64,000 nt of DNA from JBBRHQ01 sp963781345 (GTDB taxonomy: Bacteria > Actinomycetota > Thermoleophilia > Solirubrobacterales > 70-9), in assembly GCA_963781345.1 (NCBI GenBank), contig CAWAFQ010000015.1, forward strand, positions 1 to 64,000. Reading direction: 5' to 3'. The first letter of the stretch is position 1, and each line of letters opens with the position of its first letter. The position numbers and the translations under genes are program-made. Below, in pieces: positions 9,592-18,490 of this stretch. The notes under the pieces were generated by a model. The model was not told the origin of the DNA. It made no database searches and was given only the letters and a program-made list of their open reading frames with translations.

Positions 9592-10131
9592 CTAGCGGTC
9601 CTCGGCGAGGATCCCGTAGACCTGCTTGCGGGCTGCGTCAAGCGCGTCGCGCGCGCGAGTCCGCTGATCCTCTGAGCCCGCGCGCCCCACCTGGAGCACC
9701 GCGGCCCGCAGGGCGAGGAACGACTCCCGCAGGTTCACCTCGCCCAGGTCGGCGTCGGCGCTGACCTGCTCCCAGGGCAGCTTGCCGCTTCGTCCCTCGG
9801 CCGCCTTGCGGCCCTCATCGGTGAGCGAGAACCTGCGCTTGCCGTCCTGATCCTCGCCTTCGATCAGGCCGGTCTCCTCGAGCAACTGCAGGGTGGGGTA
9901 GATCGAGCCGGCGCTCGGGCGCCAGAGGCCGTTGGTGCGCTCCTCGATCTCCTTGATCATCTCGTAGCCGTGCATCGGCTCCTCCGCCAGCAGCGCGAGG
10001 ACCGCGGCGCGGATGTCGCCGCGGCGGGCCCGGGGGCCTCCGCGGCCGAACTGACGGCCGTAGCCGTGCCTGCGCTTGTCCCGCCTATGGGGCGGGGCAC
10101 AGCGGTTATGTCTTGCGTGTCTGTCGTGCAT
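9592..10131 (-). CDS. PadR family transcriptional regulator
   Basis: A 179-residue DNA-binding regulator. After a basic, His/Arg-rich N-terminal stretch of ~35 residues comes the PadR winged helix (DIRAAVLALLAEEPMHGYEMIKEI, then GSIYPTLQLLEETGLIEG and RRFSLTDEGRKA), followed by a Vir-type C-terminal dimerisation helix region. The long basic N-terminus is a family variant seen with HGYGRQFG-like segments. Its promoter region (10160-10187) holds two perfect palindromes, so autorepression is likely. No obvious target gene is adjacent. Confidence 0.9.
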   Translation of the reverse strand: MHDRHARHNRCAPPHRRDKRRHGYGRQFGRGGPRARRGDIRAAVLALLAEEPMHGYEMIKEIEERTNGLWRPSAGSIYPTLQLLEETGLIEGEDQDGKRRFSLTDEGRKAAEGRSGKLPWEQVSADADLGEVNLRESFLALRAAVLQVGRAGSEDQRTRARDALDAARKQVYGILAEDR

Positions 10132-10159
10132 TTCGGTTTCCTTTCACTTCGACAGTACG

Positions 10160-10187
10160 CGATATATCGTAACAGGTCGCTATAGCG
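10160..10187. promoter_or_regulatory. Twin palindromic operator upstream of the PadR gene
   Basis: Two perfect 10-bp palindromes, CGATATATCG (10160-10169) and CGCTATAGCG (10178-10187), 18 bp centre to centre, just upstream of the PadR start and of tgt. AT-rich against a GC-rich background. Inferred binding site for the PadR dimer(s), also placed to affect tgt. Confidence 0.65.
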
Positions 10188-10267
10188 TGCGATGGGCCGG
10201 TCGAGGCCGCTGTGGCATCGGGCCTGGGCTCGGGCCCCCGTCCCTCCCGCCCGAATACGCTGGGCCG

Positions 10268-11488
10268 ATGCGCAGCGCACCCGATCGTCTGCGATTCGAG
10301 ATCCACGCCCGTGAGGGCAGGGCCCGAAGCGGCACCCTGCACACCGCCCACGGCCCGATCTCCACTCCGGCCTTCATCCCGCTCGCGACCAAAGGGACTG
10401 TCCGCGGCCTCGACACCCCCGAGGTCGCCGATCTCGGCTACCAACTCGTGCTCGGCAACACCTTCCACCTGCTCGTCTCTCCCGGCCCCGAGCGGATCGC
10501 CGATGCCGGCGGCCTGCACGGGTTCATGGGCTGGGAGGGGGCGATCATCACCGACTCCGGCGGCTTTCAGGTCTTCTCGCTCGCCCATGGCAACGTGGCC
10601 GAGGAGATCAAGGGAAGCGGGCGCAGGGGAGAGGGGCAGGGGGCGATCATCGAGATCGAGGAAGAGGGAGTGCGCTTTCGCTCCTATCGCGACGGTGCCG
10701 AGCGCTTCCTCTCCCCGGAGGTCTCGATGCAGATCCAGGCCTCACTCGGCTCCGACATCGCCCTCGCCTTCGACGAGTGCACCCCCTACCACGCCGACCG
10801 CGACTACACCGCCCGCTCGACCGAGCGCACCCACCGCTGGCTCGAGCGCTGCATCGCCTGGCACGGCGCCGAGGGACCCAAACGCCAGGCGGTCTTCGGG
10901 ATCGTCCAGGGCGGAGTTCACGAGGACCTGCGACGGGCCTCGGCGCAGTTCGTCTCCGAGGCCGCGGTCGACGGGATCGCGATCGGCGGCACGCTCGGCC
11001 GCGACAAGGCCGAGATGCGCGGCGTCCTCGGAATAACCGCCCCGCTGCTGCCGCCGGAGGCTCCCAAGCACCTGCTCGGGATCGGCGAGGTCGACGACCT
11101 CCTCGACGGGATCGCCCTCGGCCTCGACATCTTCGACTGCGCCGTCCCGACCCGGCTCGCCCGCCACGGCGTCGCGATCGTGCCGGACCCGGAGAAGCGC
11201 TTTCGGCTCGACCTGCGCCGCTCGGGGCACGCCGGCGACCGTGAGCCGATCGTCGCCGGTTGCCCCTGTCCCGCCTGCACCGGGCACGACCGTGACTACA
11301 TCAGCTACCTCTCCCGGGCCGAGGAGCTGACCGCGGTGCGGCTTCTCGTGCTTCACAACCTGACCTATCTCGAGCTTCTGATGGCCGCAGCGCGGGAGGC
11401 GATCGCGGCGGGTGGCTTCGGCGCCTACCGCGAGGCGAGCCTCAATGGCGCCATGACGCCGTGGGATGCTCTCGGGAAAACCAAGTAA
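10268..11488 (+). CDS. tgt: tRNA-guanine(34) transglycosylase
   Basis: Exchanges guanine for preQ1 at the wobble position of GUN-anticodon tRNAs in queuosine synthesis. 406 residues from the ATG at 10268; the frame is open further upstream but the family homology starts at RLRFEIHARE. Active-site ITDSGGFQVFSL, GIVQGGVHEDLR, catalytic Asp in DIFDCAVPTRLARHG, and a zinc site CPCPAC followed by LVLHN. It has an insertion (GSGRRGEGQGAIIEIEEE) compared with shorter homologues. Divergent from the PadR gene and sharing its operator region. Confidence 0.96.
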   Translation: MRSAPDRLRFEIHAREGRARSGTLHTAHGPISTPAFIPLATKGTVRGLDTPEVADLGYQLVLGNTFHLLVSPGPERIADAGGLHGFMGWEGAIITDSGGFQVFSLAHGNVAEEIKGSGRRGEGQGAIIEIEEEGVRFRSYRDGAERFLSPEVSMQIQASLGSDIALAFDECTPYHADRDYTARSTERTHRWLERCIAWHGAEGPKRQAVFGIVQGGVHEDLRRASAQFVSEAAVDGIAIGGTLGRDKAEMRGVLGITAPLLPPEAPKHLLGIGEVDDLLDGIALGLDIFDCAVPTRLARHGVAIVPDPEKRFRLDLRRSGHAGDREPIVAGCPCPACTGHDRDYISYLSRAEELTAVRLLVLHNLTYLELLMAAAREAIAAGGFGAYREASLNGAMTPWDALGKTK

Positions 11489-11566
11489 CGACGATGACAC
11501 AGCGGAGCGGGCCGACTAGGTTCGTCTCACCTGACCTGAAACAAACAGAAGCAGGGGAGGGTTCTG

Positions 11567-11974
11567 ATGAAGAAGGCTCTGCTCGTCGTATCGGTGGTGG
11601 GGGCCACCGTCGTGGCGTCCGGCCCTGCTTCGACCGGCATCGCCCGCGTCGCCGGCTTCAGCACCACCGTCAAGATCACCCGAGCGCGACCGGCAGGGAA
11701 TGATCTTGCGGACTACAAGGGATACGTGGGATCGCCGCAATCCGGCTGCAAGCATCGGCGAAAGGTGCATCTCTACCACGACTCCAAGCCGCGCTTTCTG
11801 ATCGGCACCGACATCACCGACAGCGCTGGAAGGTGGGAGATCGAGGACGCGCCGGCTCCACCGGTCGGAGAGTTCATCTACGCCGTGGTCGCGGGCCGGG
11901 ACATCGTCGTTCACGGACATCACCGCCATTGCGACTCCGATCGCAGCCCCAGGGTGGAATACCCCGACGACTGA
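11567..11974 (+). CDS. Secreted protein of unknown function
   Basis: A 135-residue protein with a signal peptide (KKALLVVSVVGATVVASGPAS). The mature part has a beta-rich pattern (HLYHDSKPRFLIGTDITDSAGRWEIEDAP) reminiscent of transthyretin-like or carboxypeptidase-regulatory folds, and two cysteines (SGCKHRR and RHCDSDRS) that could form a disulfide. Strong RBS-like AGGGGAGGG upstream of the ATG. I do not recognise a named family; exported location is the firm part of the call. Confidence 0.7.
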   Translation: MKKALLVVSVVGATVVASGPASTGIARVAGFSTTVKITRARPAGNDLADYKGYVGSPQSGCKHRRKVHLYHDSKPRFLIGTDITDSAGRWEIEDAPAPPVGEFIYAVVAGRDIVVHGHHRHCDSDRSPRVEYPDD

Positions 11975-12002
11975 ACGGCGCCCATGCCCATCGGGGCGAT
12001 CG

Positions 12003-13217
12003 TTACTTGGTGTTGTCCTTGACCAGTTGCTTGAGGTCGTCGACGACCTTGGTGACGGTGTCACCGGCCACCTTGCGGATCTGGACCCCCGCGGCCTTGT
12101 CGGTGGTGAGGATCACGGCGGCGGCGACAGCGGCGGCGATCAGAATCAGGGCGATCAGCGCCAGGACCCCGCGCATGAAGCGACCGAAGGCCGAGCGCTT
12201 GCGGCCGTTCGTCTGCTCGATCACCGGCTGAGGTGTGCGCGGTGCCCGCCGCAGCGGCGCTGCCGGGGGGGCGGGCCGGTACTCGGTTGCGGCGGTGCGG
12301 TCGAGGGGACGGGTCGTGGTCTCGGCGCCGAGGTGACGGGTCGGCGTGTCGTCGTCGGCAAGCGCCAGGGTCACATCCTCACCGGCCCGGCCGCGCTCGA
12401 GCCCGGCCGCGAACTCTTCGGCGCTGCTGTAGCGGCGCTGCATGTCTCCCTCGAGAGCGCGCAGAACGGCGGCGCCGATCGTCTCTGGGACCTCGTCGTT
12501 ATAGGTGCTCGGGGGCAGCGGCCGCTCATTCTGCTGGCGTACCGCGAGCTCGGCCAGAGACGAGCCCTCATACGGAAGGCGGCCGGTGAGGAACTGGTAG
12601 AGGACGACACCGAGCGCGTAGACGTCTGAGGCCGGGGTCGCCTCCTCGCCGCGGACCTGCTCGGGCGCCAGATAGGCGGCGGTGCCGACGACGGAGCCGA
12701 CCTGGGTGATCCGGGTCTGCTCGGCCGCGCGGGCGATCCCGAAGTCGGTCAGCTTGACCACCATCTCGGGTCCGCCGCCGGCCTCACCGCCGTCGATCAT
12801 CAGGTTTCCCGGCTTGACGTCGCGGTGGATGATGCCCCGCTTGTGCGCGTAGTCGAGCCCCGAGCAGGCCTGAATCCCGATCTCGACCGCCGTCTCAGGC
12901 TCGAAGGGCCCGTGGCGCTGCAGAAGCTGCGCTCCCGAGCGCCCCTCGACGTACTCCATGACGATGTAGTGGCGACCGTCGTCGATGCCGGTGTCATAGA
13001 CCTGGACGATGTTGGGGTGGATCAGCTTCGCCACCGCCAGTGCCTCGCGGCGGAAGCGGGCGACGAAGCGCTCGTCGTCGGAGAGGTGCTCGGCGAGGAT
13101 CTTGACCGCGACCGTCCGCTCGAGGATCAGGTCGGTCGCGCGGTAGACGTTCGACATCCCCCCGGATCCGAGCCGGTCGAGCAGCTCGTAGCGCCCGGAG
13201 AGCGTCCCCGCCTCCAT
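12003..13217 (-). CDS. Membrane serine/threonine protein kinase (PknB-like, no PASTA domains)
   Basis: Hanks-type kinase, 404 residues. Gly-rich loop GSGGMSNVY (~18-26), Lys in VAVKIL, catalytic loop IIHRDVKPGNL, DFG (LTDFGIAR) and APE (YLAPEQVRG) are all intact, so it should be active. A Pro/Arg-rich linker leads to a single TM segment (residues ~345-370) and a short extracellular tail (~35 residues), far too short for PASTA repeats. Its ATG overlaps the stop of the upstream lipoprotein gene (TGATG), so the two are co-expressed and the lipoprotein may be its extracytoplasmic partner (inference). Confidence 0.94.
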   Translation of the reverse strand: MEAGTLSGRYELLDRLGSGGMSNVYRATDLILERTVAVKILAEHLSDDERFVARFRREALAVAKLIHPNIVQVYDTGIDDGRHYIVMEYVEGRSGAQLLQRHGPFEPETAVEIGIQACSGLDYAHKRGIIHRDVKPGNLMIDGGEAGGGPEMVVKLTDFGIARAAEQTRITQVGSVVGTAAYLAPEQVRGEEATPASDVYALGVVLYQFLTGRLPYEGSSLAELAVRQQNERPLPPSTYNDEVPETIGAAVLRALEGDMQRRYSSAEEFAAGLERGRAGEDVTLALADDDTPTRHLGAETTTRPLDRTAATEYRPAPPAAPLRRAPRTPQPVIEQTNGRKRSAFGRFMRGVLALIALILIAAAVAAAVILTTDKAAGVQIRKVAGDTVTKVVDDLKQLVKDNTK

Positions 13218-13759
13218 CAGTTCCCGCCCTTCGCCTGGGCGCCGGGGCCGACGCCACCCGATCCGCCACCGGCGGGCGGGGTTGTCGGGGTGGTCGGGGT
13301 GGTTGGCGTCGTCGGGGTTGTCGGGGTGGTCGTGGTCGTCGTCGGCTCGGGCTGCGTATTGGTCGAAGTCGACTTGGTCGTGTCCTTGGTCGTCGTCGAC
13401 TTGGTCGTCGTCTGGGTCGGTGTCACCAGCGTGTCGAGGGTCTGGACCGTCTGCTCGACGCAGTTGGCGGTCACGGACTGGAGTCTCTCGGCGCCGTTGA
13501 GCAGCGCCTCTCGCAGCCTCGGATCCACGCTGGTCTCGAGGTTGGCGACCTGCAGCCGCACCTCGTCTGCGGCGGCCGCCGCCTCGGTGCAGTTGCCGTC
13601 GGCATTGAGCTGCTCGACCCGGTCGAGATTGGTGACTATCTCAGATGCGGTGTTGCCCGGGAGCAGGCCGTTTTCGCTCGAGCCTCCGCAGGAAACTAGC
13701 GCGATCGCGGCAGCGGCGCCGAGGGCGAAGACGAGGATGTATGCGGATATTCGGGCCAC
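13217..13759 (-). CDS. Lipoprotein with Thr/Pro-rich tail
   Basis: 180 residues with a lipobox (IALVSCGGS) after a hydrophobic signal segment, so a membrane-anchored lipoprotein. The central part (~40-105) is helical with a pair of Cys (GNCTEAA, TANCVEQ) that may bond. The C-terminal ~70 residues are low-complexity Thr/Pro/Lys repeats (TTP tripeptides) ending in a Gly-rich stretch. Encoded just ahead of, and overlapping, the kinase gene. Not a recognised family; the tail may span or bind the cell wall. Confidence 0.8.
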   Translation of the reverse strand: MARISAYILVFALGAAAAIALVSCGGSSENGLLPGNTASEIVTNLDRVEQLNADGNCTEAAAAADEVRLQVANLETSVDPRLREALLNGAERLQSVTANCVEQTVQTLDTLVTPTQTTTKSTTTKDTTKSTSTNTQPEPTTTTTTPTTPTTPTTPTTPTTPPAGGGSGGVGPGAQAKGGN

Positions 13760-13779
13760 GTATCGAGTCTAGAGAGGAG

Positions 13780-14523
13780 TCATTGACCGGCGTAGAGGCG
13801 GTCGGCGAGGTGTCTGGGGAGGCCGCTCTCGAGTATCGGAGCCGCCGCCTTCTCGATTTCGTAAGCGACCCGGTGAAAGACCGCGGAGAGCCGATCGGTG
13901 TCGAGCTCGAGCCAGGCTGCCCGCGGGTCGCCGTCCCGTGGCTGCCCGACGCTTCCCGGGTTGACGAGCCAGGTCTGCGCGGCGAGGTCGATCGAGGTTG
14001 CGTCGGGCGCCTGGGCACCGTGAGTGAGGGGTTCGTCCCCCTGCTCGCGGACGAAGTAGAGGGCGACGTGTGAGTGCCCGATGAGACAGATCCTCTGCGA
14101 CTGAAGCTGCATGCACTCCGCCGCCTGGTCGACCGATAGCACGTATTCCCAGACCGGATCACGCGGCGAGGCGTGAAAGAGGCCGACCCCGGCGCGGGCG
14201 CCGGAGGGCGAGAGCGCCCGCAGCATCTCCATCGTCGTCTCGGCGGCGCTTTCCATCGTCCAGCGCACGGCCTCCGCCGCGGCGGCGGAGAAGGACGAGA
14301 TGTCGAGCTCGCCGAGCGCCGCGAGGTCGTGGTTGCCCGCGAGGATGACCTCGCAACGCTCGCTGACCAGCCCTGCGCACTCGTCGGGCTGGGCGCCATA
14401 GCCGACGATGTCCCCCAGGCACCAGATCTCGTCGATCTCGGCATCGGAGCCATCGATCGCCGCGAGCACGGCCTCGAGGGCTGGGAGGTTCGAGTGGATG
14501 TCGCTGATCACGGCTGCGCGCAT
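13780..14523 (-). CDS. Calcineurin-like metallophosphoesterase (YfcE/MJ0936 type)
   Basis: 247-residue soluble phosphoesterase. Dinuclear-metal motifs are complete: ISDIHSN at the N-terminus, WCLGDIVGYG, LAGNHD, and LIGHSH with a downstream NPGSVGQPRDGDPRA segment. This subgroup acts on phosphodiesters or nucleotides; substrate unknown here. ATG start divergent from the M48 protease gene. Confidence 0.92.
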   Translation of the reverse strand: MRAAVISDIHSNLPALEAVLAAIDGSDAEIDEIWCLGDIVGYGAQPDECAGLVSERCEVILAGNHDLAALGELDISSFSAAAAEAVRWTMESAAETTMEMLRALSPSGARAGVGLFHASPRDPVWEYVLSVDQAAECMQLQSQRICLIGHSHVALYFVREQGDEPLTHGAQAPDATSIDLAAQTWLVNPGSVGQPRDGDPRAAWLELDTDRLSAVFHRVAYEIEKAAAPILESGLPRHLADRLYAGQ

Positions 14524-14606
14524 GGCTATTCACCCGGCTTGGCCGACCGCTTGCGGGCCTTGCCCGGCCCAATGCGGCCGGGGCCAGGGGGCCGACTATC
14601 GTAGAG

Positions 14607-15944
14607 ATGAGTGGCTCTGCGCACCAACCTGACCGGCCGGCGGGCGCTTTGCGTCGGGCGTTGACCGACCGGCGGGCGCTTTGCGTCGCGCTCGCCGCAC
14701 TCGCCGCGCTCGCCGTCGCGGAGCTCTGCCTGGTTCTGATCGGACCCCACGGCGGTGTCACCGATCCCGCGAGCGTCTCGGCCGGCTCCTACTTCAGCGC
14801 CGCCGAACTGCGCAGGGCCGCCGACTTCAACGACCCGCAGCGCTGGCTCGGGCTGGCCGGGCTCGTGGTCGAGATCGGGACCCTGGCGATTCTCGCCCTC
14901 TGGCGCCCGCGGCCCTTTCGGCGGGCGCTATCGGCGGCCGGCCGCCGGCCGCTCCTGGGGGCGGGCGCGGTCGCCGCGGCAATTTCACTGACGCTGGTGC
15001 TGGCCGGCCTCCCACTCGCGGCGATCGCGCACGAGCGCGCCCGCGACTTCGGGCTCGCCACCCAGACCTTGGGTCCCTGGCTCGCAGACCAGGCGCGCTC
15101 GGCGGCGATCGGCGCGGTGCTCGCCGCGCTCGGCGGCAGCGCTGCGATCCTTCTGATCCGCAGGCTCGGCCGTCGCTTCTGGATCGGCGGCACCGTGCTC
15201 GTGATCGCATACGCGGTCATCTTCACCTGGCTGGCGCCGGTGATTCTCGCTCCTCTCTTCAACAACTTCGAACGCCTGCCGGACGGCCCCACGCGCTCAC
15301 AGGTTCTGCGGCTTGGACGTCAGGCGGGGGTCGACATCGGGCAGGTCTACCGGGTCGACGCAAGTCGCCGCTCGACCGCCGTCAACGCCTATGTCGACGG
15401 GCTCGGCTCGAGCAAGCGTGTCGTCCTTTACGACAACACGATCCGTGACCTGACCCCGGCCGAGCTGCGCTCGATAGTCGCCCACGAACTGGCCCACGTC
15501 AGCCGCGACGACGTCGTCCACGGAGTCCTCTTCGTTGCCCTGATCGCGCCCCTTGGCGTCCTCTTCGTCCAGCTCATGGCCTGGGCGCTGGCGCGCCGAA
15601 GCGACGACGACGTGCGCTCTCCGGGTGTGATCCCGGCGCTGGCGCTGGCGGTGACCCTCGCGACTCTCGTGCTCGGCGTGCCGGGCAACCAGCTCTCACG
15701 CCGGGTCGAGGCTCGGGCCGACACCTTCGCCCTCGAGCTGACCGGCGACCCGGCCGCGTTCATCGCCCTGCAGAAGCGGCTCGCGCTCTCCAACATCAGC
15801 GACCCCGATCCACCCGGAGTGCTGCATTTCCTCTTCGGGACCCATCCCTCGACGCTCGAGCGGATCGGTGCCGCCGTCGCCTACGGGCGCGAGGCCTCCC
15901 GCCCCGGCGCTACTGCTCCTCGCCGTACTCCGGCAGGCTCTTGA
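14607..15944 (+). CDS. M48 family zinc metalloprotease (Ste24/CAAX-protease-like)
   Basis: 445-residue polytopic membrane protease. The N-terminal half has several TM segments as in the CAAX protease N-domain. The zinc motif is VAHELAHV (His ~293) and the third ligand lies in RRVEARADTFAL. Likely role is membrane-protein quality control, as bacteria lack prenylated CAAX proteins. Near the N-terminus the DNA contains a direct duplication (ALRRALTDRRALCVAL). The last 35 bases overlap the convergent DUF3467 gene. Confidence 0.92.
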   Translation: MSGSAHQPDRPAGALRRALTDRRALCVALAALAALAVAELCLVLIGPHGGVTDPASVSAGSYFSAAELRRAADFNDPQRWLGLAGLVVEIGTLAILALWRPRPFRRALSAAGRRPLLGAGAVAAAISLTLVLAGLPLAAIAHERARDFGLATQTLGPWLADQARSAAIGAVLAALGGSAAILLIRRLGRRFWIGGTVLVIAYAVIFTWLAPVILAPLFNNFERLPDGPTRSQVLRLGRQAGVDIGQVYRVDASRRSTAVNAYVDGLGSSKRVVLYDNTIRDLTPAELRSIVAHELAHVSRDDVVHGVLFVALIAPLGVLFVQLMAWALARRSDDDVRSPGVIPALALAVTLATLVLGVPGNQLSRRVEARADTFALELTGDPAAFIALQKRLALSNISDPDPPGVLHFLFGTHPSTLERIGAAVAYGREASRPGATAPRRTPAGS

Positions 15945-16206
15945 TCCCCTCTCGCGTGCTCCATTTCGAGTAATTGTCCTCGAGCGCGTCGATCAGCTCG
16001 CGCATGAACCGTGGTGCGAGGGCGATCCGTGAGACGACCACTCCCGGCACCTCGTCATCCTCGATCTCGTGGTCGACGCGGGCGAACGTGATCGTGAACT
16101 CGTAGTCGGAATGGCTCACGTTGGCGAAATTCGCATAGACGCCGGCCATCTGCTCGGGCGTGCTGTGGATGTTGATATGGCGCTCGCCGTGCTCTTCCTC
16201 AGACAT
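15910..16206 (-). CDS. DUF3467 family protein
   Basis: 98-residue small protein matching the DUF3467 pattern: MAGVYANFANVSHSDYEFTITFARVDHE, then VVSRIALAPRFMRELIDALEDNYSKWS. The family is widespread and uncharacterised and often lies near housekeeping genes. No signal peptide or TM. Start ATG at 16206 is preceded by GAGAGGAG on the - strand. Confidence 0.85.
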   Translation of the reverse strand: MSEEEHGERHINIHSTPEQMAGVYANFANVSHSDYEFTITFARVDHEIEDDEVPGVVVSRIALAPRFMRELIDALEDNYSKWSTREGIKSLPEYGEEQ

Positions 16207-16289
16207 GTGTCTCCTCTCTCGCGAGCTCTCCGTCCGCCTAGTATCGCAGCGTCCCCCTTGACCGCCGGCGCCGCCCCCGATCGAGACCG

Positions 16290-16706
16290 ATGAAGACCAC
16301 CCTGCTCACCGTCGGCCGGGCGAAGCCGCCGTTCGCCGAGGCCGACGCCCATTACCGCAAGCTCCTCTCCCGCCACCAGCCGGTCGAGATCGTCGAGGCT
16401 CGCGACGACTCCGACCTCCTGCGGAAGCTTCCGGACGGCGGCCGCCTGGTCGCGATCGACGCGCGGGGCAAGGGAATGGACTCGTTGCAGTGGAGCCGCT
16501 GGCTCAACCAGCGCCGGCTCGAGGCGCGCGACCTCTGCCTTCTCGTCGGAGGGCCGAGGGGGCTGCCGGAGGAGGCGGTGCGCGCCGCCGACGAGGTGAT
16601 CGCCCTCGGGCCGCAGACGATGGCGCACCAGCTCGCTCGCGTCGTCGTCCTCGAGCAGCTCTTCCGCGCCGCGAAGATCCTCGCCGGTGAGCGCTACCAC
16701 CACTGA
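16290..16706 (+). CDS. rlmH: 23S rRNA pseudouridine(1915) N3-methyltransferase
   Basis: SPOUT methyltransferase acting on 23S rRNA in the 70S ribosome. 138 residues, somewhat short of the usual ~155. The AdoMet-binding knot is LLVGGPRGLPEEAVRAAD and the conserved C-terminal helix is MAHQLARVVVLEQLFRAAKILAGERYHH, ending with the catalytic YHH-type tail. Next gene is argS. Confidence 0.93.
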   Translation: MKTTLLTVGRAKPPFAEADAHYRKLLSRHQPVEIVEARDDSDLLRKLPDGGRLVAIDARGKGMDSLQWSRWLNQRRLEARDLCLLVGGPRGLPEEAVRAADEVIALGPQTMAHQLARVVVLEQLFRAAKILAGERYHH

Positions 16707-16746
16707 CCGTACGATGGAGCCGGTCAAGCCGATGCCCGCCGCCGAC

Positions 16747-18396
16747 ATGAGCACAGATCCCGTAGCCGAGCTGCGCCTCGCGGTCGAGCGCGCGGCCGAT
16801 TCTCTGAGGGCGGGGGAGGGCCCGGGATCGGAGCCCTCGCTCGAGCGGCCGCCGAAGGAGGATCTGGGCGACTACAGCTCGAACGCGGCGATGCTGCTGG
16901 CGGCGCCGCTGGGAGAGAAGCCGCGCGACGTCGCCGCGCGGCTTGCCGCAATGCTCGGCGAGGACCTCGCCGGCAGCGTCGAGCGGATCGAGGTGGCCGG
17001 GCCCGGGTTCGTCAACATCTTTCTCGCCGATGCCTGGTTCACCGGCGCAATCGCTGCGCTGGAGGAGGCTGGGGAGGACCTTGAGGTCGGCTCTCCGACG
17101 CCGCCGCAGCGGGTCCTGGTCGAGTTCGTCTCGGCCAACCCCACCGGGCCTCTGACCGCGGCCAGCGGTCGCCATGCCGCCTACGGCGATGCGGTCGCCC
17201 GGCTTCTGGCCGCGACCGGGGACGACGTCGGCCGCGAGTACTACCTAAATGACCAGGGCGGGCAGATAGAGCGTTTCGCAGCCTCGATTGCGGCGGCGAT
17301 GACGGGCGCCGAGCCTCCGGAAGACGGCTACCGGGGCGAGTACGTGGGCGAGCTCGCGGCCGAGCTTTCTGCCGAGGGAGTAGACCCGGCCGACCTCGAC
17401 GCGGTCGAGCGCCTCGGAGTCGAGCGGATGGTCGCTGCGATCCGCGAGACCCTGCACCGCTACGGGGTCGATTTCGACGCCTGGTCCTCGGAGCGCTTCT
17501 TCCACGAGTCCGGCAAGCTGACCGAGGCTCTCGACCGGCTCCGCGACACCGGCCACACCTACGAGTCAGAAGGTGCGATGTGGCTTCGCACCACCGATTT
17601 CGGCGACGACAAGGACCGCGTCCTGGTCCGCGCCGACGGTTCGCCCACCTATTTCGCCGGCGATGTCGCCTACCACTGGGACAAGCTCGAGCGTGGGTAC
17701 GAGAAGCTGATCAACGTCCTCGGCGCCGACCACCACGGCTACGTCGCCAGAATGCGGGCGGCGATCGAGTGCCTCGGGCATCCGGGTGAGTCGTTCGAGG
17801 CGACGATCATGCAGCTCGTCCACATCGTCGACGGCGGCGAGCGCTCGCAGATGTCGAAGCGGCGGGGGGAGTTCGTCAGCCTCGATGAGCTGATCGCCGA
17901 CATCGGCGTCGACGCGGCCCGGTTCTTCATGCTCCAGCGCAGCCACGAGACCACGGTCGACCTCGACCTCGAGCTCGCCCGGCGCGAGTCGAGCGAGAAC
18001 CCGGTCTACTACGTGCAGTACGCGCACGCGCGCATCTCCAGCATCCTCCGCAAGGCGGCTGAGTCCGGCCACGTGGCCGGCGGCTCCGCGGCGGGGGCGG
18101 CGGGCGCGGTGACGCGAACGGTGGCGCTGGAGCCGGCCGAGCGGATCCTGCTGAAGCGCCTGCTCGAGTTCCCGGGAGAGGTGCGCGAGGCGGCCGCGCG
18201 CCGCGCGCCGCATCGGCTCTGCGCGTATTCGACCACGGTGGCCGCCAACTTCCACGCCTTCTATCGCGATTGCCAGGTCGTCGGGGCCGATGGCGAGGGT
18301 GTCGAGGAGTCGCGGCTGCGGATCTGCCTGCTGACCAAGGTGACCATCGCCCGCACGCTCGGCCTGCTCGGGATCTCGGCGCCTGAGCGCATGTAG
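16747..18396 (+). CDS. argS: Arginyl-tRNA synthetase with an altered HIGH motif
   Basis: Class I synthetase charging tRNA-Arg, about 549 residues. N-terminal additional domain, catalytic core with VEFVSANPTGP, KMSKS-like MSKRRGEF, and the anticodon-binding helical domain with SSILRKAAESG and the C-terminal LLTKVTIARTLGLLGI. The HIGH position reads TAAS (GPLTAASGRHAAYGD) where homologues have HVGH or HIGG, so the signature His residues are absent. The frame is open to a GTG at 16687 overlapping rlmH; I prefer the ATG at 16747, but neither has a clear RBS. Confidence 0.93.
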   Translation: MSTDPVAELRLAVERAADSLRAGEGPGSEPSLERPPKEDLGDYSSNAAMLLAAPLGEKPRDVAARLAAMLGEDLAGSVERIEVAGPGFVNIFLADAWFTGAIAALEEAGEDLEVGSPTPPQRVLVEFVSANPTGPLTAASGRHAAYGDAVARLLAATGDDVGREYYLNDQGGQIERFAASIAAAMTGAEPPEDGYRGEYVGELAAELSAEGVDPADLDAVERLGVERMVAAIRETLHRYGVDFDAWSSERFFHESGKLTEALDRLRDTGHTYESEGAMWLRTTDFGDDKDRVLVRADGSPTYFAGDVAYHWDKLERGYEKLINVLGADHHGYVARMRAAIECLGHPGESFEATIMQLVHIVDGGERSQMSKRRGEFVSLDELIADIGVDAARFFMLQRSHETTVDLDLELARRESSENPVYYVQYAHARISSILRKAAESGHVAGGSAAGAAGAVTRTVALEPAERILLKRLLEFPGEVREAAARRAPHRLCAYSTTVAANFHAFYRDCQVVGADGEGVEESRLRICLLTKVTIARTLGLLGISAPERM

Positions 18397-18490
18397 GGCG
18401 CCGGCCTCCTTCGTCGGCATCCTGCGCGCCAGGGTCCTTTCACCGCTCCGCGGGGAAAGGTCGAGCGGTCGCGGCGACGAAAAGGACCGG

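Noticed and set aside
13245..13345. Short tandem GTCGGGGTGGTC-type repeats that resemble a CRISPR or regulatory array
   Set aside because: They encode the Thr-Thr-Pro tail of the lipoprotein in frame; no repeat/spacer structure.
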